A DNA stretch of 64,000 nucleotides from Membranipora membranacea. Taxonomy: Eukaryota; Bryozoa; Gymnolaemata; Cheilostomatida; Membraniporidae. Below the pieces are notes generated by a model. That model was not told where the DNA came from and ran no database searches. It was given only the letters and a program-made list of their open reading frames with translations. Positions 21,288 to 32,486 of this stretch are shown here, in pieces. Numbering within the stretch: position 1 is the stretch's first letter; the number at the start of each line of letters is the position of its first letter. The translations under genes were made by a program, and so were the position numbers. The stretch covers positions 26,226,001 to 26,290,000 of the forward strand of contig OU612068.1 in assembly GCA_914767715.1 (NCBI GenBank). The letters are read 5' to 3'.

Positions 21288-22901
21288 ATGCTGATTAACG
21301 ACATGTTGACGATTTTCTTTTCTTGTGTAAAAAAATTACTGGGAATGATCGAGGCCTTTCCTAACTTGGAGTACATCCCCAATGGTTTCAGAAATGGGTT
21401 CAAACTTGGCCTTTGCCACAGTCCTCAAGTAGTGGCAACAGTTAAAGAAAAAAGCAGGAACCAAGAACATCTCATAAAAAAACTTTACGCCGAAGTAGAC
21501 TTTGGCCGCATCATTGGACCTTTTGAAAAACTTCCCATTCAGGACATGATGATTTCCCCAATCTATGTCATTCCAAAAGCTAACTCTGAAAAATGGCGCA
21601 TGATATTTGATCTATCAGCTCCACACGGAACATCAGTAAATGATAATATTCCCACGCATAACCATGAGGTTAAATATTGTAACTTAAGAGATGTAGTAAC
21701 ACATGTTTTATCACTCAACAAACATGACCAGGCCTATTTTGCCAAACTTGATATATCAGATGCATATCGAATGGTTTCCATCACCAAATCAGAATGGCAG
21801 TTCTTAGGTATGAAGGTAGATGGCCAATACTACATTGATACTTGATTACCTATGGGGGCAGGGAGCAGCTGCAAGATTTTCCAAAGGATAAGTGATATGC
21901 TCCGATGGCTCTTCATCACTATACAAAATCACGAATGTCGAATTTTTAACTATCTAGATGATTTTCTCATTGTTGCCTCTGGGGCGGATGCTTGTAATGA
22001 TGTGCTCCATAGGATCTTAGGGGTGTGCAGGGATGTAGAGGTACCTGTTTCTGCTCACAAAACAGAAGAAGCTACAAGAACAATTGTCATTCTAGGGATA
22101 GGGATAGATTCTGCACAGGGGAGTCTATTTATTCCTCAAGCTAAGGTAGCAGATGCCCTAAATCACATCAATGCATTACTATCTAAAGATCGTCAGCGAG
22201 TAAAATATTGGCAAAGACTACTAGGTAAACTTTGCCATCTTTCCCAGATTGTAGTAGCAGGTCGTGCATACCTCAGTAGTGTGTATGGCAGTCTAAAGGG
22301 TATCATGTCATCTGGTCAAAATCACATGCGGCATATATCTTGTGAGACCAGATCTGATTTGGTTGTATGGAGAGATTTTCTGTCTTATTTAGCACCCGGC
22401 AAACAGTTCCAATATCTTGTGGCAGGGGCTGTAGACTTCACTCTGGTCACTGATGCTTCAGGATCAATAGGATATGGAGGTTTTTGGGGAAACACCTGGT
22501 TCCATGGGATGTGGCCAGATGAGCTTTGGACAAACTTAAACATCACAGTTCTAGAGCTGTTCCCCATATTCGTAGCAGTGCACATGTGGAAGGAAAAATT
22601 TACAAATTCAGTGGTTGAGGTCAGGACAGATATTGGGGCCCTAGTCTCTATTTTAGAACATCTGTATTGTAAATATGCTGTTGTGAGAAAGCTACTACGC
22701 CTTTTGGCGCTCCTATGCATGCAACACAATATTCTCCTAGTGGCAAGACATATCCCAGGATTAGAGAACATTGCTGCAGATTGGTTGTCCAGAAATAAAA
22801 TCAGAGAATTTAAACTCCGTTTTCCCACCATAGCTGCCTGTCCAACTAGCTTTCCGGTACACCTGTGTCCAAGTAGGGTAAAAGATATATACTGGTCGTA
22901 A
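21288..22901 (+). pseudogene. Reverse transcriptase / RNase H of the YR element, one nonsense codon
   Basis: A continuous frame is interrupted only by TGA at 21843-21845, at motif B just before LPMGAGSSCK. Upstream are PIYVIPKANSEKWRMIFDLS and the motif A aspartate in KLDISDAYRM. Downstream the catalytic YLDDF appears in NYLDDFLIVASG. RNase H follows with TDASGSIGYGGFWG, the glutamate in LELFPI, RTDIGALVS and AADWLSRN, so its acidic residues are present. The protein would copy the element RNA. Apart from the single TGA it looks well preserved. Confidence 0.85.
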
Positions 22902-23059
22902 GGTGACAAATAATAATAACTATTTCTCTTTTCTAATCATAAGCACAAAATTGACCTTTGAGCCTCAGGACGTGAAGCGCGGGGGTGAGAAGGTCAAAGC
23001 AACACATGACATTGATTATTGTTGTGCAATGTTTATTTTAGAAATACAAGTACGTACTC

Positions 23060-23938
23060 ATGATACATAAAAGATTCCCTTCACTATTTATTTCAGGTCT
23101 GAGGGCTAAGGCGAGGGGCTTCTTAGACAAGTCTTTGTCTGAGGGCTCAAAGAAGTCTTACGATCGATTTTACAACCAATACAAAATGTTCTGCTCTGAG
23201 CACAAGCTCAAAAAATTCTCTACTTCGTCAATGGAGTTGTGGCTAACAAACCTGGCACAAGAAGGAAAGAAACACAGTGCAATGCTGTCACATGTGTCAG
23301 CAGTAAAATTCTTTTTGCGTAAAAGAGAACAGTGAGGTTACCTTTGCTACTCATAAACTAAAGTTAATATTGAGGGGTATAAAAAACTCACAGGGTAGAA
23401 CTCAAAAGAAAACACAGGCGATATCTCTTGACCAGCTACACACTCTGATCACTAAGGCAGAGCAGGTCTTGGGGAGTATAGATGGGAGGCGCTTTTCTGC
23501 CATGGTATCTTGTGCTTTTTATGGATTCTTACACCCTAGCGAGTATTGTATATCCTCAGCAGGGCATCATATGTCTGTTGGCGATGTGTGTTTTAGCAAG
23601 GGTGCCAGGGAAGTGCACATTAATTCTTTCATTGATTCTGCAGAGTCAGCAAGCATTATGACTAAAGCAGTAGGGGGAAAGACATGCCCAGTTCACCTCG
23701 TTAAGAGGTATTAAAAACACTTAAAACCCTCCAGAAGCAGCCCTTTGTTTGAAGTCACAACAGCAGAGTTCAGAAAAGAGTTCAGTGATGTCCTTAAGGA
23801 TTCAAAAATTGAGGGTTGGGTCACTCCTCACTCACTGAGACGAGGTGGCGCTACCTGGGCTAGCATTCAGGGCTCAAGAATAAGATCTTTTGGCAGGTGG
23901 TCATCCGATGCCTTGAAGAAATATATCTTGATAAACTA
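23060..23938 (+). pseudogene. Tyrosine recombinase of the YR element, frameshifted
   Basis: The N-terminal SAM-like part (SEGSKKSYDRFYNQYKMF) ends in a frameshift near 23330. The catalytic part resumes in the next frame (LILRGIKNSQGRTQKK). Box I reads CAFYGFLHPSEY, where the family usually has GFLR, so the first catalytic Arg appears replaced by His. TAA at 23712-23714 cuts the chain once more. The final segment keeps HSLRRGGAT (the His-x-x-Arg pair) and GRWSSDALKKY with the nucleophilic Tyr. In an active element this enzyme joins the circular DNA copy to the genome. Confidence 0.82.
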
Positions 23939-24004
23939 AGGTGCAGTTTTGGCGAAACAATTGTTCTGAGCTTGCTAGGTGTGCCTCGCTCAATACAATT
24001 GGTT

Positions 24005-24181
24005 TGGTGTTCATTTGTTCGTCAATTCTGCACCAGATTTAACAACATCTAATACTATGGCAAGTACCCTGTCTGCCAAACAACATATACAGTGGCGTTG
24101 ATCGTCACTTTCGGTTACAAATGCGTGAAGCGCCCCATATTTTTTTCCCCTATAATATGTTACATTATAAGAAAGAAAAAA
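24005..24181 (+). repeat. Split direct repeat B1 of the YR element
   Basis: A 177-bp sequence starting TGGTGTTCATTTGTTCG is repeated without visible difference 560 bp downstream. Confidence 0.9.
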
Positions 24182-24334
24182 TAAAGTTTTTGGTACAAAA
24201 AAGATTTTTTTCTGCCCTTATAACACCTCCCTTGTCTTGGCAATCAGTCCCAAGACATGACAAATAATCCAGGTCAACTGAATAAAAAGTTGCCCTCCCT
24301 CAACCAACTAAGGACAACTTATTGGTAAGGAAAA

Positions 24335-24425
24335 CTTAGAACTACTGTTCTCAGCCAATGATAGGCTTTCTTAGAACTACTGTTCTCAGCCAATGATAGG
24401 CTTTCTTAGAACTACTGTTCACAGC
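24335..24425 (+). repeat. 35-bp tandem repeat inside A2
   Basis: CTTAGAACTACTGTTCTCAG plus CAATGATAGGCTTT occurs twice in full (24335-24369, 24370-24404) and a third time in part. Confidence 0.85.
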
Positions 24426-24564
24426 TACTCACATATTCTTTCTTTCAATCTACATCCGGTCACCACGCTGGTCTTGAAAGAGAATAAGTCTGTCAATTTC
24501 CCTCCCACCTCCCTATCACTAACCTATGTCGTCCATTGGGGAAATGCTAACAATTTCCTGGTGA

Positions 24565-24741
24565 TGGTGTTCATTTGTTCGTCAATTCTGCACCAGATTT
24601 AACAACATCTAATACTATGGCAAGTACCCTGTCTGCCAAACAACATATACAGTGGCGTTGATCGTCACTTTCGGTTACAAATGCGTGAAGCGCCCCATAT
24701 TTTTTTCCCCTATAATATGTTACATTATAAGAAAGAAAAAA
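24565..24741 (+). repeat. Split direct repeat B2 of the YR element
   Basis: The second 177-bp copy. It abuts directly on the LINE reverse-transcriptase fragment, so the element terminus is at or near 24741. Confidence 0.9.
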
Positions 24742-24915
24742 GCATTTATTATATTTTACCATCATTTCATTTTTTGCTACCTCATAAATGGTATTTATAT
24801 TTACTACAATCTATCACCAAATTATATACTAAATGACTTATTTTTACCCCAGAGAAAAGCATTCAGGTTGATATGTAATCCCATCCCTTATCACCAGGTA
24901 CCAATTAACGAATTA
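24742..24915 (+). mobile_element. LINE reverse-transcriptase fragment, copy 3
   Basis: Translation FIIFYHHFIFCYLINGIY followed by YILNDLF matches copies 1 and 2, and it continues into FRLICNPIPYHQVP. Only the part after the FLDNK position is present. The YR element may have inserted into this fragment, with the other half since lost. Confidence 0.72.
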
Positions 24916-24979
24916 TCAACTTGTCAAGGGTAATTATCAACTTGTCAATGCTTGGCCTCCTTGTCAAGGATAAAACAAG

Positions 24980-26385
24980 CAGAGACAAGACAAGAGCAGC
25001 CGTAAGTTCCTCTCTAAGAGTCAGCTCCGCTAATGGTTCAGCAATGTATACTATTAAAATGTACAACACAACATCGTGTCTGTTAATAAACGGTATAACG
25101 GACATATCAGCTTCCCTCGTTCACTACGAGGAGATAATCAGTAGTATCCCTACTGATATCGCAATGTCTGCCAACGAGACCATCAGCGACAAATGCAAGG
25201 CAGCTCTACAGGACCAAAGCAACCCAATATGCAAACCTGCAAAACCAGCTAAATCTAGTCCAAAATCTGCAAAACGCAATAGAAGTTTCTCATGTTCTAG
25301 AGTAAGCACCTCGGCACTCCCAAATGATCCAACCAATACCAACAACATCGCAGGTTCACAGCCCTGTGGTAGTAATACTAATGTGCATGACCAGCCGAAC
25401 TGTGTTAATACTCCTCTCATAACAACTCTACTGGAAAAAATAACACAATTGAGTGAAAAGCAAGACATCATTCTAAACAGTTTAGCCAAGGCAGAATATG
25501 CTATCCATCAGCATTTAAAAGGGGAGTTCACTGCCCTGACAGATTGGTTGAGTAGTAGAGTAGATCGGAATTTCAAAATAATGTAAACAACAATTAACAA
25601 TCTGATTCCGCCACAACATCACAACAACAGACCAATTTAATAGAATTTTCTCCGACAACAAATCACAATGGATGGCAAGATGTTGACAGCTCCAAAGTTA
25701 AATAACCACCCACCAACACGACCAAACGAAATCGCCCAAGACACCCACCTACCCGAGCACCTCAAAGTAACACAGAGAAACGCAAGAATACTACAGAATT
25801 CAAACCTGATAACAACAAAGTTATTTCTATCCAGAAAACATCACAAGCATTTACAGGATTCTCTCATGACCTATTGAGAAGGACGATAAACCAGGAGTAT
25901 GGACCCATTCTTATCGAAAAATTTAGTTCATACAAATTTAACTCAGACAATCCACGTATTATGATCCAGGTGGATTCCCCTGCAGCAGCTGACGCTATGA
26001 TAAAGATATGGAAAACAACAACATTTAGGGATTCCCATGTTAGGAAGACCATTAACCCCAAGACATTTACTGTCAATGTGGCTATGCTGAAAGGTGTGCC
26101 AATGGATGTCATAGATGCAGAACTGGAGGAGCAAGTACAAAGTCAGTTCCCTGGCGCAACAACTATCAGGCTCTAGAAGAATGGTAAACCTCTTCGTACT
26201 TTTAGGGTTGAGTTCATTGAATCAACACAACTTTTAACAGCCATCAACCAGAGAGGTTTTTTACTTCCCTCAGAAGTTGCAGTAGAGTTTGTAGTGGTTG
26301 TAGAAATGGTAAAACGTGGTGTCTCTGTAGAGAAAGCTAGCCTAGACAGGCTGTCCAGGCTAGGAGTAAGCCATGTTCACTTTTA
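24980..26385 (+). pseudogene. Non-LTR retrotransposon ORF1-like remnant
   Basis: The first frame (to 25584) has YTIKMYNTTSCLLINGITD and a Ser/Pro/Lys-rich middle, then a coiled-coil-like LLEKITQLSEKQDIILNSL. After frame changes a second part (25874-26385) reads FTVNVAMLKGVPMDVIDAEL, a stop at 26174-26176, then KPLRTFRVEFIES and a C-terminal segment. The layout, an RRM-like module following a coiled coil, recalls ORF1 nucleic-acid-binding proteins of LINEs. I cannot assign the family, and it need not belong to the LINE fragments nearby. Confidence 0.5.
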
Positions 26386-27752
26386 AATTTCTACACCTTA
26401 CTCTTTCTCATGGTAGTAAACTGAATTAAAAATACAAATTACGCTAGAAACCATAGTTTCAAATAATATAATGATATAACATTTGGATGAGAGGTGTGGG
26501 AACTGGTTTTGACCAATGTATCAATTCGCGCTGAATTCCAAGGACCCATCCCTCTCTCACGAGGTGTCTCCAACTTAATATAGGTGCATGATGAAACTTC
26601 TGATTGGTAATGGTAATTTTGAATCATAAGATGAAAATTGCTGTTGATGTGTGATAAATAACATAGTTAATACTTTTCCCACTGGACCTATGATATAATA
26701 AACTAAAGATGTACAATTTAATATTTAATATCATAAATAGTTCTAAACTATGCTACAAAGATCTGCTCCCAGCATAGCCAATTTTTCATCTCCAAAAATT
26801 GCAAGTTAGTTATGTGATGAGCTCTGTGACCTGCTGTGACAAATGACATATCTCTTGTATTTGATGGATTGACATCCATCATGCTGACTGAATTGCCATT
26901 GTTTAATAAAGTCTGCTCTTTTAGACTATGGCATCTATATGTTTTCATATCGCAATTTATTACATTGACCGGTGGGCAGCCTTAGAATTCATCCAGTCAT
27001 GTCTTATTAAAAAGGAATTTGCATTCTGGAAGCACAACGACAATTGATGGTTCTTCTAAGTGAAACCCATCTGACATTTTGACTGACACAAAGCTTCACC
27101 AAGCGAAACAATTATTTCAGCACAATTATTCCTGTAATCAATATTGATCATTAAACAATTGGCCAATGGAGACTGAAGCACCAAATTGTTCTACAAGATG
27201 CTACAGACACTGAGGAGGTATAATGTAGAGCCAGGCTAAGAGTAACCTGAAACCGCAGAGTGGAATACCAGGTGCCTTGTTCCGAATTCCTCCAATTTCC
27301 TACTCTCTATACCTATAAGATTTCATATTTTATCACAATCCATTCTCCAACCAAAAAAGTATCAGCGAGAAAGGGACATATAGTTTAAATTGTTATTGCC
27401 TACAGTTGATCGGTGAACAATCAATATCATATCATTAAAAGCAATCTATTTATCCACATACCAGATCTGCTAGATATACTGGGTACTCTCGATCATAATG
27501 AAAATGACAAAATTCTTATTATATGCTCTGGCTTCCTCATCAAACAAAGATAAGCCAAATACTCCGGCCATTGTGTGATCACTCAGTACAAAGAACCTTC
27601 TTTGAGCATTACTTACTTATTGCTTGTTATTTTACAATTTATATTGTTTTATGTGGCTCAAGATGAAAGAAGTTAACACTTGGGTTAACCAAGCTTAATT
27701 TTACCCGTTGCGTTAGCCAAATGAAAATGCTTGTGAAGTCAGTAAGTCGTAG

Positions 27753-27800
27753 GTTATCTTATTCGAAAGTTGTCCTATTCGAAAGTTATCCTATCCGATG
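27753..27800 (+). repeat. Three 16-bp tandem units
   Basis: Units GTTATCTTATTCGAAA, GTTGTCCTATTCGAAA and GTTATCCTATCCGATG follow head to tail. Confidence 0.8.
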
Positions 27801-27943
27801 ATAAAAAACATCCCTCTCTCACCAACATTTTGTTTCTCATTGTAACATATTTTTCAGTCTGTTCCATCGAAGTAAGATAATCTTCTTCCTTTCAAGGTGA
27901 CTGCAGTTTTGTATCTTCATATAATATTTTTCCCCTCCGGGTG

Positions 27944-27990
27944 GCCGTCGGACGGGGGGGGGCAAAGTCTGGGGCGCTCAGACTATATAA
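27944..27990 (+). repeat. G-run dispersed repeat, copy A
   Basis: A run of 9 G, then CAAAGTCTGGGGCGCTCAG and ACTAT. A related sequence is at 30.71 kb in the same orientation and at 49.8 kb inverted. Confidence 0.65.
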
Positions 27991-29701
27991 TTGGTAATGC
28001 TAATTATATCCACTTGTGTGGGCGGATTGTAGGCTGAGAGGTACTACCAGTAGGTACAGATTAGTGAGAGATTAGTAGAGTAGGGAATTTTTCAGTAATC
28101 TCATTGATGACATGCTTATATCCAGGACTCAAAATCAGTACTGAGAAATGTGCGGATTATACACAATGTTCCATAGGCCTCTCTAAAAATAGGGAAGGAT
28201 TGCCTCTTTCAGCTATTCCATCTTAGAAATATTTTGACTATTGTAACAATAGACATCGATATCCTTAGCTCATTTCAGCGCAATTTTTGCAATGTCTGCA
28301 TCATATTAGTTCTGTGGTTCGACTTCTAATGTTATATACTATTTGGACGACATGTACACACTTGAGACTTATAAGGTTTTCCAATGATATTTCCCACAAT
28401 ACACTTTTGGCATGCTCACATCGTGTTTTAGGCACTCAAAGCGAGGCAAAAATACAATGTCATGAAAAGAGTAAACAAGCTAGAACAGAAATAAACTCAC
28501 CCCATACATATATTCATATTTCATAATATATCTATACATTACATATTATATATTTCAACTAATTGAATATACGGTTGAGCGGTTGGAAGAGCACACCATT
28601 ATCCTTTATGAGGTACATACATCATCCATCTGTCTGTTTTCATTAGTGTGTAGCTGGCGCTAAACGGCTCCCAACTGAACACGGAATAAAGCCAAGTAGT
28701 ATTATCTTCCAAGGACACATTAAATGACCCTCTAGTCTCAACCCATTGGTGGACAGAGCCTACTATCCGTCTTCCTTGTACAGACACGTCAAAATCACCC
28801 ATTCTGCCTGCGGAATATTCTTGCTTAGCCCACAATCAAGGTTATAAGAAGCCGAACCGATGTTTAACTGCATCACAAGTATTTTGAAGTGAACAAGTTC
28901 GCTATTTTTTCGATTTAGGGGCCGTGACAAGGAGATTCAATTCAACCTCTATCCTGAGAAACATATACCTCAACAGCAGCTTTATGTACACAATTTATAA
29001 TAAGAAGTCTAAACATGGATTCCCTCTGGTTAATCTCAGCTGTTTCTCCTCAGATCATTGGCCAAAAGGAACCGATAGAGGCACAGTAGGCTTGTATCCC
29101 TAAAAGTTTTTGGCTATCTTGCTCTGTGTCTGGATATTCTGGTCCCCCTTAAAATCCATCATGATTATTGGCACCATACATTTTTGTTGATATTTCATGG
29201 AGCTCTCACCACACAAGTCTGTTGTTAAACTCAACACATGCAAATGCCCTGTTGCCAAATTACCACTTTTGCCAGGGCATTTTGTGGCATCTCTCTTCTC
29301 TGTGTCAAGTCTGTGACTGTTCTCTGCATTGAGCTGAATCAGAGAGTCTGTAACGGTAAACATCAACAAAACAACCTGCTTTTCCCACAACCCATTTCGG
29401 CACATCAGGACTTTTCTCATCAGGCTGTTTGTCACAACATACTCCGATCTTTTAGCTCACTTTATCTTTTTGTTTTTGCAGACCTCATTGTGATTTACGC
29501 AAAAATAAACAAAACATGGTTTAAAAGAACCTTAAGCCGTATTAAAATCTGATGATCTTTCATATGGCTGAGAAAGATAATGACAATGCTTTTTTCCTTG
29601 TTTGACCTTACTCTTGTGTTGCCTTGTGTATGCCCAAAAGCCATATAATCCCATTTTTAATGCCCCATCAATAATATGGTCCCCACTTCCTAAACTGAAG
29701 G

Positions 29702-29779
29702 TATATAAAGGGTTGAGCTTAAGTTAAAGAGCATCATTTCACAGAGCTTGATCACAGCTGGAATAACCATCCCTGACTG
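29702..29779 (+). promoter_or_regulatory. Core promoter and inferred non-coding exon 1 of GN3
   Basis: A strong TATA box, TATATAAAG, lies at 29702-29710, putting a start site near 29733. The block GGAATAACCATCCCTGACT at 29760-29778 is conserved with GN2, and a consensus donor GTAAGT follows a few bases later. The acceptor TTTTACAG before 30335 opens the exon that carries the start codon. Confidence 0.65.
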
Positions 29780-30366
29780 TAGTAAGTAACAAGCAATCTT
29801 TATCTTGGACCTCCAACTATATCTGACTTCATTCTTTGGTATCAACTGGGCACAATACTGCTTCTGATTTTTTATTGGCATAAAACAAACCGTTAAGAAG
29901 TTTCAAAATATGAGGTGTATGAGCTTGATGGGGTATACTCATACTACTTATCGGGCTTGGGCACTGAAGTATGTTGTTAGTCAGAGCCTAAAATGTCGCT
30001 TCAAAATGAACCAAGGAACTGCACCTCAATCGGATTGATTTCATATCTGGACTGCAAACTCCTAGCTCACGGTACCTGTGAACAAGCACATTAATCAGCT
30101 AGTCAGAATCATATCTTGGAACTGTAAAAATGTAATTTAAGTTGTTGTGAACAAGCAGTCAAAAACTCCTTTCTGGCATAAATTCTTTAATTCATTGAAT
30201 GCCATTGTAGAATTAACAATTTTTAATCCTAAAATTTGCATATGAAATTTGTTTTTACTTTATTGGCAAAATTTTCATTTGATGAGAATGTTTTACCAAT
30301 TCAGCCATCCATTCATTGACAAATTATTTTACAGCCTACATCCTACAGAAATCAAAACAGAACAAG

Positions 30367-32296
30367 ATGAGAGTTTACATTCTTGCTGCCTGCCTGCTTG
30401 TGGCTGTTTATGCTGCCCCAGTAAAGAGAAGCACTGGTTGTAAGTATTAAACAACGTTTGTTCATGTTTAATAACCTTTACTCAATGTGCTCAGACGGCT
30501 GTGTTATTGTTGCTCTAACTGACCATCAGCTTATGTCTGATAATTCCTAGTCGTCTAGCAAGCTCAGTAAACTTTCATCGACTTTCTTTTTGTGTGCCCA
30601 GAAACCTATCATGATGTTGAGCTATCATCCGTAATTCCCTTGTGTCTGCAAGCTCACAGTCAAATTTCAACATTTAAACATTGCAGCAGTCTGATGCCTT
30701 GGTTTATCCGTTGGGCGGGGGGGGAGCAAAGTCTGGGGAGCTCAGACTAATAGTCTATATAAAATATTATACAAGAATCTGCTGTCAAGATTAGTACACA
30801 CTATTTAAACGAGAAATCAGGCCCAAATCACAGATCTGTATTGCAGGCTGACAATTGCAGTGACCTTTGAAAATTGTAGCGTGTAAGTTATATCTAATCT
30901 ACCATGATAAAAGTGTAAAAAACATTGCACCTAAGTCATCGGTTCCTACTGATACAGACAAAAAGCCTTCACCATAAACAGTTAAAAATGTTCTTCAATT
31001 ATCACAGATGTACCTGCACCAGCTGGTCCGTTCAATGGAAATGAGAATGGTAACGACAACGAAGGTACCGGACAGAGTGGAAATGAGAATGGAAACAGGA
31101 ACATCGGATGCGGAAACAATGGAAACCGTGACGGAAACAAGAACGCAGGTGAAGGCAGCAATGGAAACAAGAACGGAAATGATAACCTTGGCTGTGGAGA
31201 AAACGGAAACGACTCCGGAAACGGAAACGTAGGCAGTGGAGACAATGGAAACAACGGAGGAAATAAAAATGTTGGATTTGGAAATGCTGGTAACAGTGCT
31301 GGTAATGGAAACAGAGGAGCCGGAAGTAATGGTAATAATGTTGGTAACAAGAATGCTGGAGATGGTAATTTTGGAAATAGAAATGGAAACTTCAATGAAG
31401 GACCAGGAGATAACGGAAATAACAACGGTAATAACAACTATGGAAATGGTGATTCTGGAAACGACAGCGGAAACATGAATTCTGGATCCGGAAATAATGG
31501 TAACTCAAATGGACAGTTCAACGATGGTTCTGGAAACAGCGGAAACTCAAATGGAAACCAGAACGACGGCGAAGGAGACAGAGGAAATGGCAATGGTAAC
31601 GTTAACAGTGGAGATGGTAACCAAGGTAACAAGAACGGAAATGGAAACAGCGGAAGTGGAGATGATGGAAACAGGAACGGATTCGGAAACAAAAGCAATG
31701 GAGATAACGGAAACACCAATGGAAACGGAAACTCTGGCAGCGGAGACCGAGGAAACACAAATGGACGGTTCAACGATGGTTCTGGAAACAACGGAAACAC
31801 CAACGGAAACTCAAACAATGGCAGCGGTAGTGATGGCAATGGAAACGGCAATGAAAACAAGGGCAAAGGAGACAATGGAAACGCAAATGGCAACAGTGGC
31901 ACAGGAAGCGGTAATGACGGTAACAGAAATGGAAACTCAAATGACGGCACTGGAGACAATGGAAACAAGAATGGAAACAAGAACAATGGAAGTGCTGATA
32001 ATGGTAACAGCAATGGCAGTAGTAACAGCGGATCGGGCGATAACGGAAATGCCAATGGTAACAAGAATGATGGACATGGGCACAACGGTAACCAGAACGG
32101 AAATGGCAATGATGGAGAGGGAGACAATGGAAACGCAAACGGAAACCAAAACACTGGAAATGGAATCAACGGAAACAACAATGGAAATGGAAACACAGGG
32201 TCAGGAAAGAACGGAAATGGAAACGGAAATAGCAATGTTCAAATGACCGCAGAGCAGGTCAGAAAGCTTATCGCACAACGGGCTGGCAAATATTAA
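30367..32296 (+). CDS. Asn/Gly-rich repetitive secreted protein (GN3), 453 aa
   Basis: Coding exons 30367-30439 and 31008-32296 join in phase 1 and stay open throughout. The signal peptide is MRVYILAACLLVAVYA, followed by APVKR with the dibasic site. Exon 2 starts VPAPAGPFNGNENGND, keeps the two cysteines (NIGCGNN, NLGCGEN), continues with 14-residue Gly/Asn repeats, and ends VQMTAEQVRKLIAQRAGKY. Compared with GN2 the N-terminal repeat part contains a different GNAGNSAGNG stretch, and one 56-residue block is present once instead of twice. The intron (30440-31007) has gained the G-run repeat. Secretion is supported by the leader. A structural matrix or mucus role is inferred from composition only. 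Confidence 0.88.
30709..30752 (+). repeat. G-run dispersed repeat, copy B (in the GN3 intron)
   Basis: A G-run, then AGCAAAGTCTGGGGAGCTCA and GACTA, matching copies A and C. Most of the extra length of the GN3 intron over that of GN1 lies around this insertion. Confidence 0.65.
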
Positions 32297-32420
32297 TCAT
32301 GAATACTTTCTATGCTTTGTGTATACATTATAGTGTGTTTTAAGCTAATTGTTGCATTTTCAGCATTTCATATGGTTTTTAGACTTTTTTTACTAAATAC
32401 TTTTTCATATGAATATTAGT

Positions 32421-32426
32421 AATAAA
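32421..32426 (+). terminator. Polyadenylation signal of GN3 (AATAAA)
   Basis: A canonical AATAAA lies about 125 bp after the stop codon, followed by an ACAACAACAAC stretch and a T-rich segment. Confidence 0.65.
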
Positions 32427-32486
32427 TACAACAACAACAAAACTTTCTCTTTCACTTTCTCACAATCTAGGTCATTTTGAAATTCA

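Larger units (their letters stand above)
21130..24741 (+). mobile_element. Decayed Ngaro/DIRS-like tyrosine-recombinase retrotransposon
   Basis: The order is a Gag zinc-finger remnant (to 21270), reverse transcriptase plus RNase H (21288-22901), tyrosine recombinase (23060-23938), then a 3' end built as B1 (24005-24181), A2 (24182-24564) and B2 (24565-24741). B1 and B2 are identical by eye over 177 bp. Split direct repeats of this kind, and a recombinase instead of an integrase, are the hallmark of Ngaro/PAT-type elements. No methyltransferase domain lies between RNase H and the recombinase, which favours Ngaro over DIRS1. No A1 repeat matching A2 was found upstream, so the 5' end is lost. 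Nonsense and frameshift changes make it inactive. Confidence 0.85.
26390..29690. other. No supported gene; scattered repeats
   Basis: Short frames on both strands lack motifs. A 111-codon minus frame at 29100-29435 and a 78-codon minus frame at 28599-28835 (FDVSVQGRRIVGSVHQWVE) are the longest; neither matches a family I know. The interval also contains the 16-bp tandem repeat and the G-run repeat listed separately. Confidence 0.4.

Noticed and set aside
28599-28835. Secreted beta-sandwich-like domain on the minus strand
   Set aside because: The 78-codon frame looks protein-like but has no family motif I can name, and no partner exon was found.
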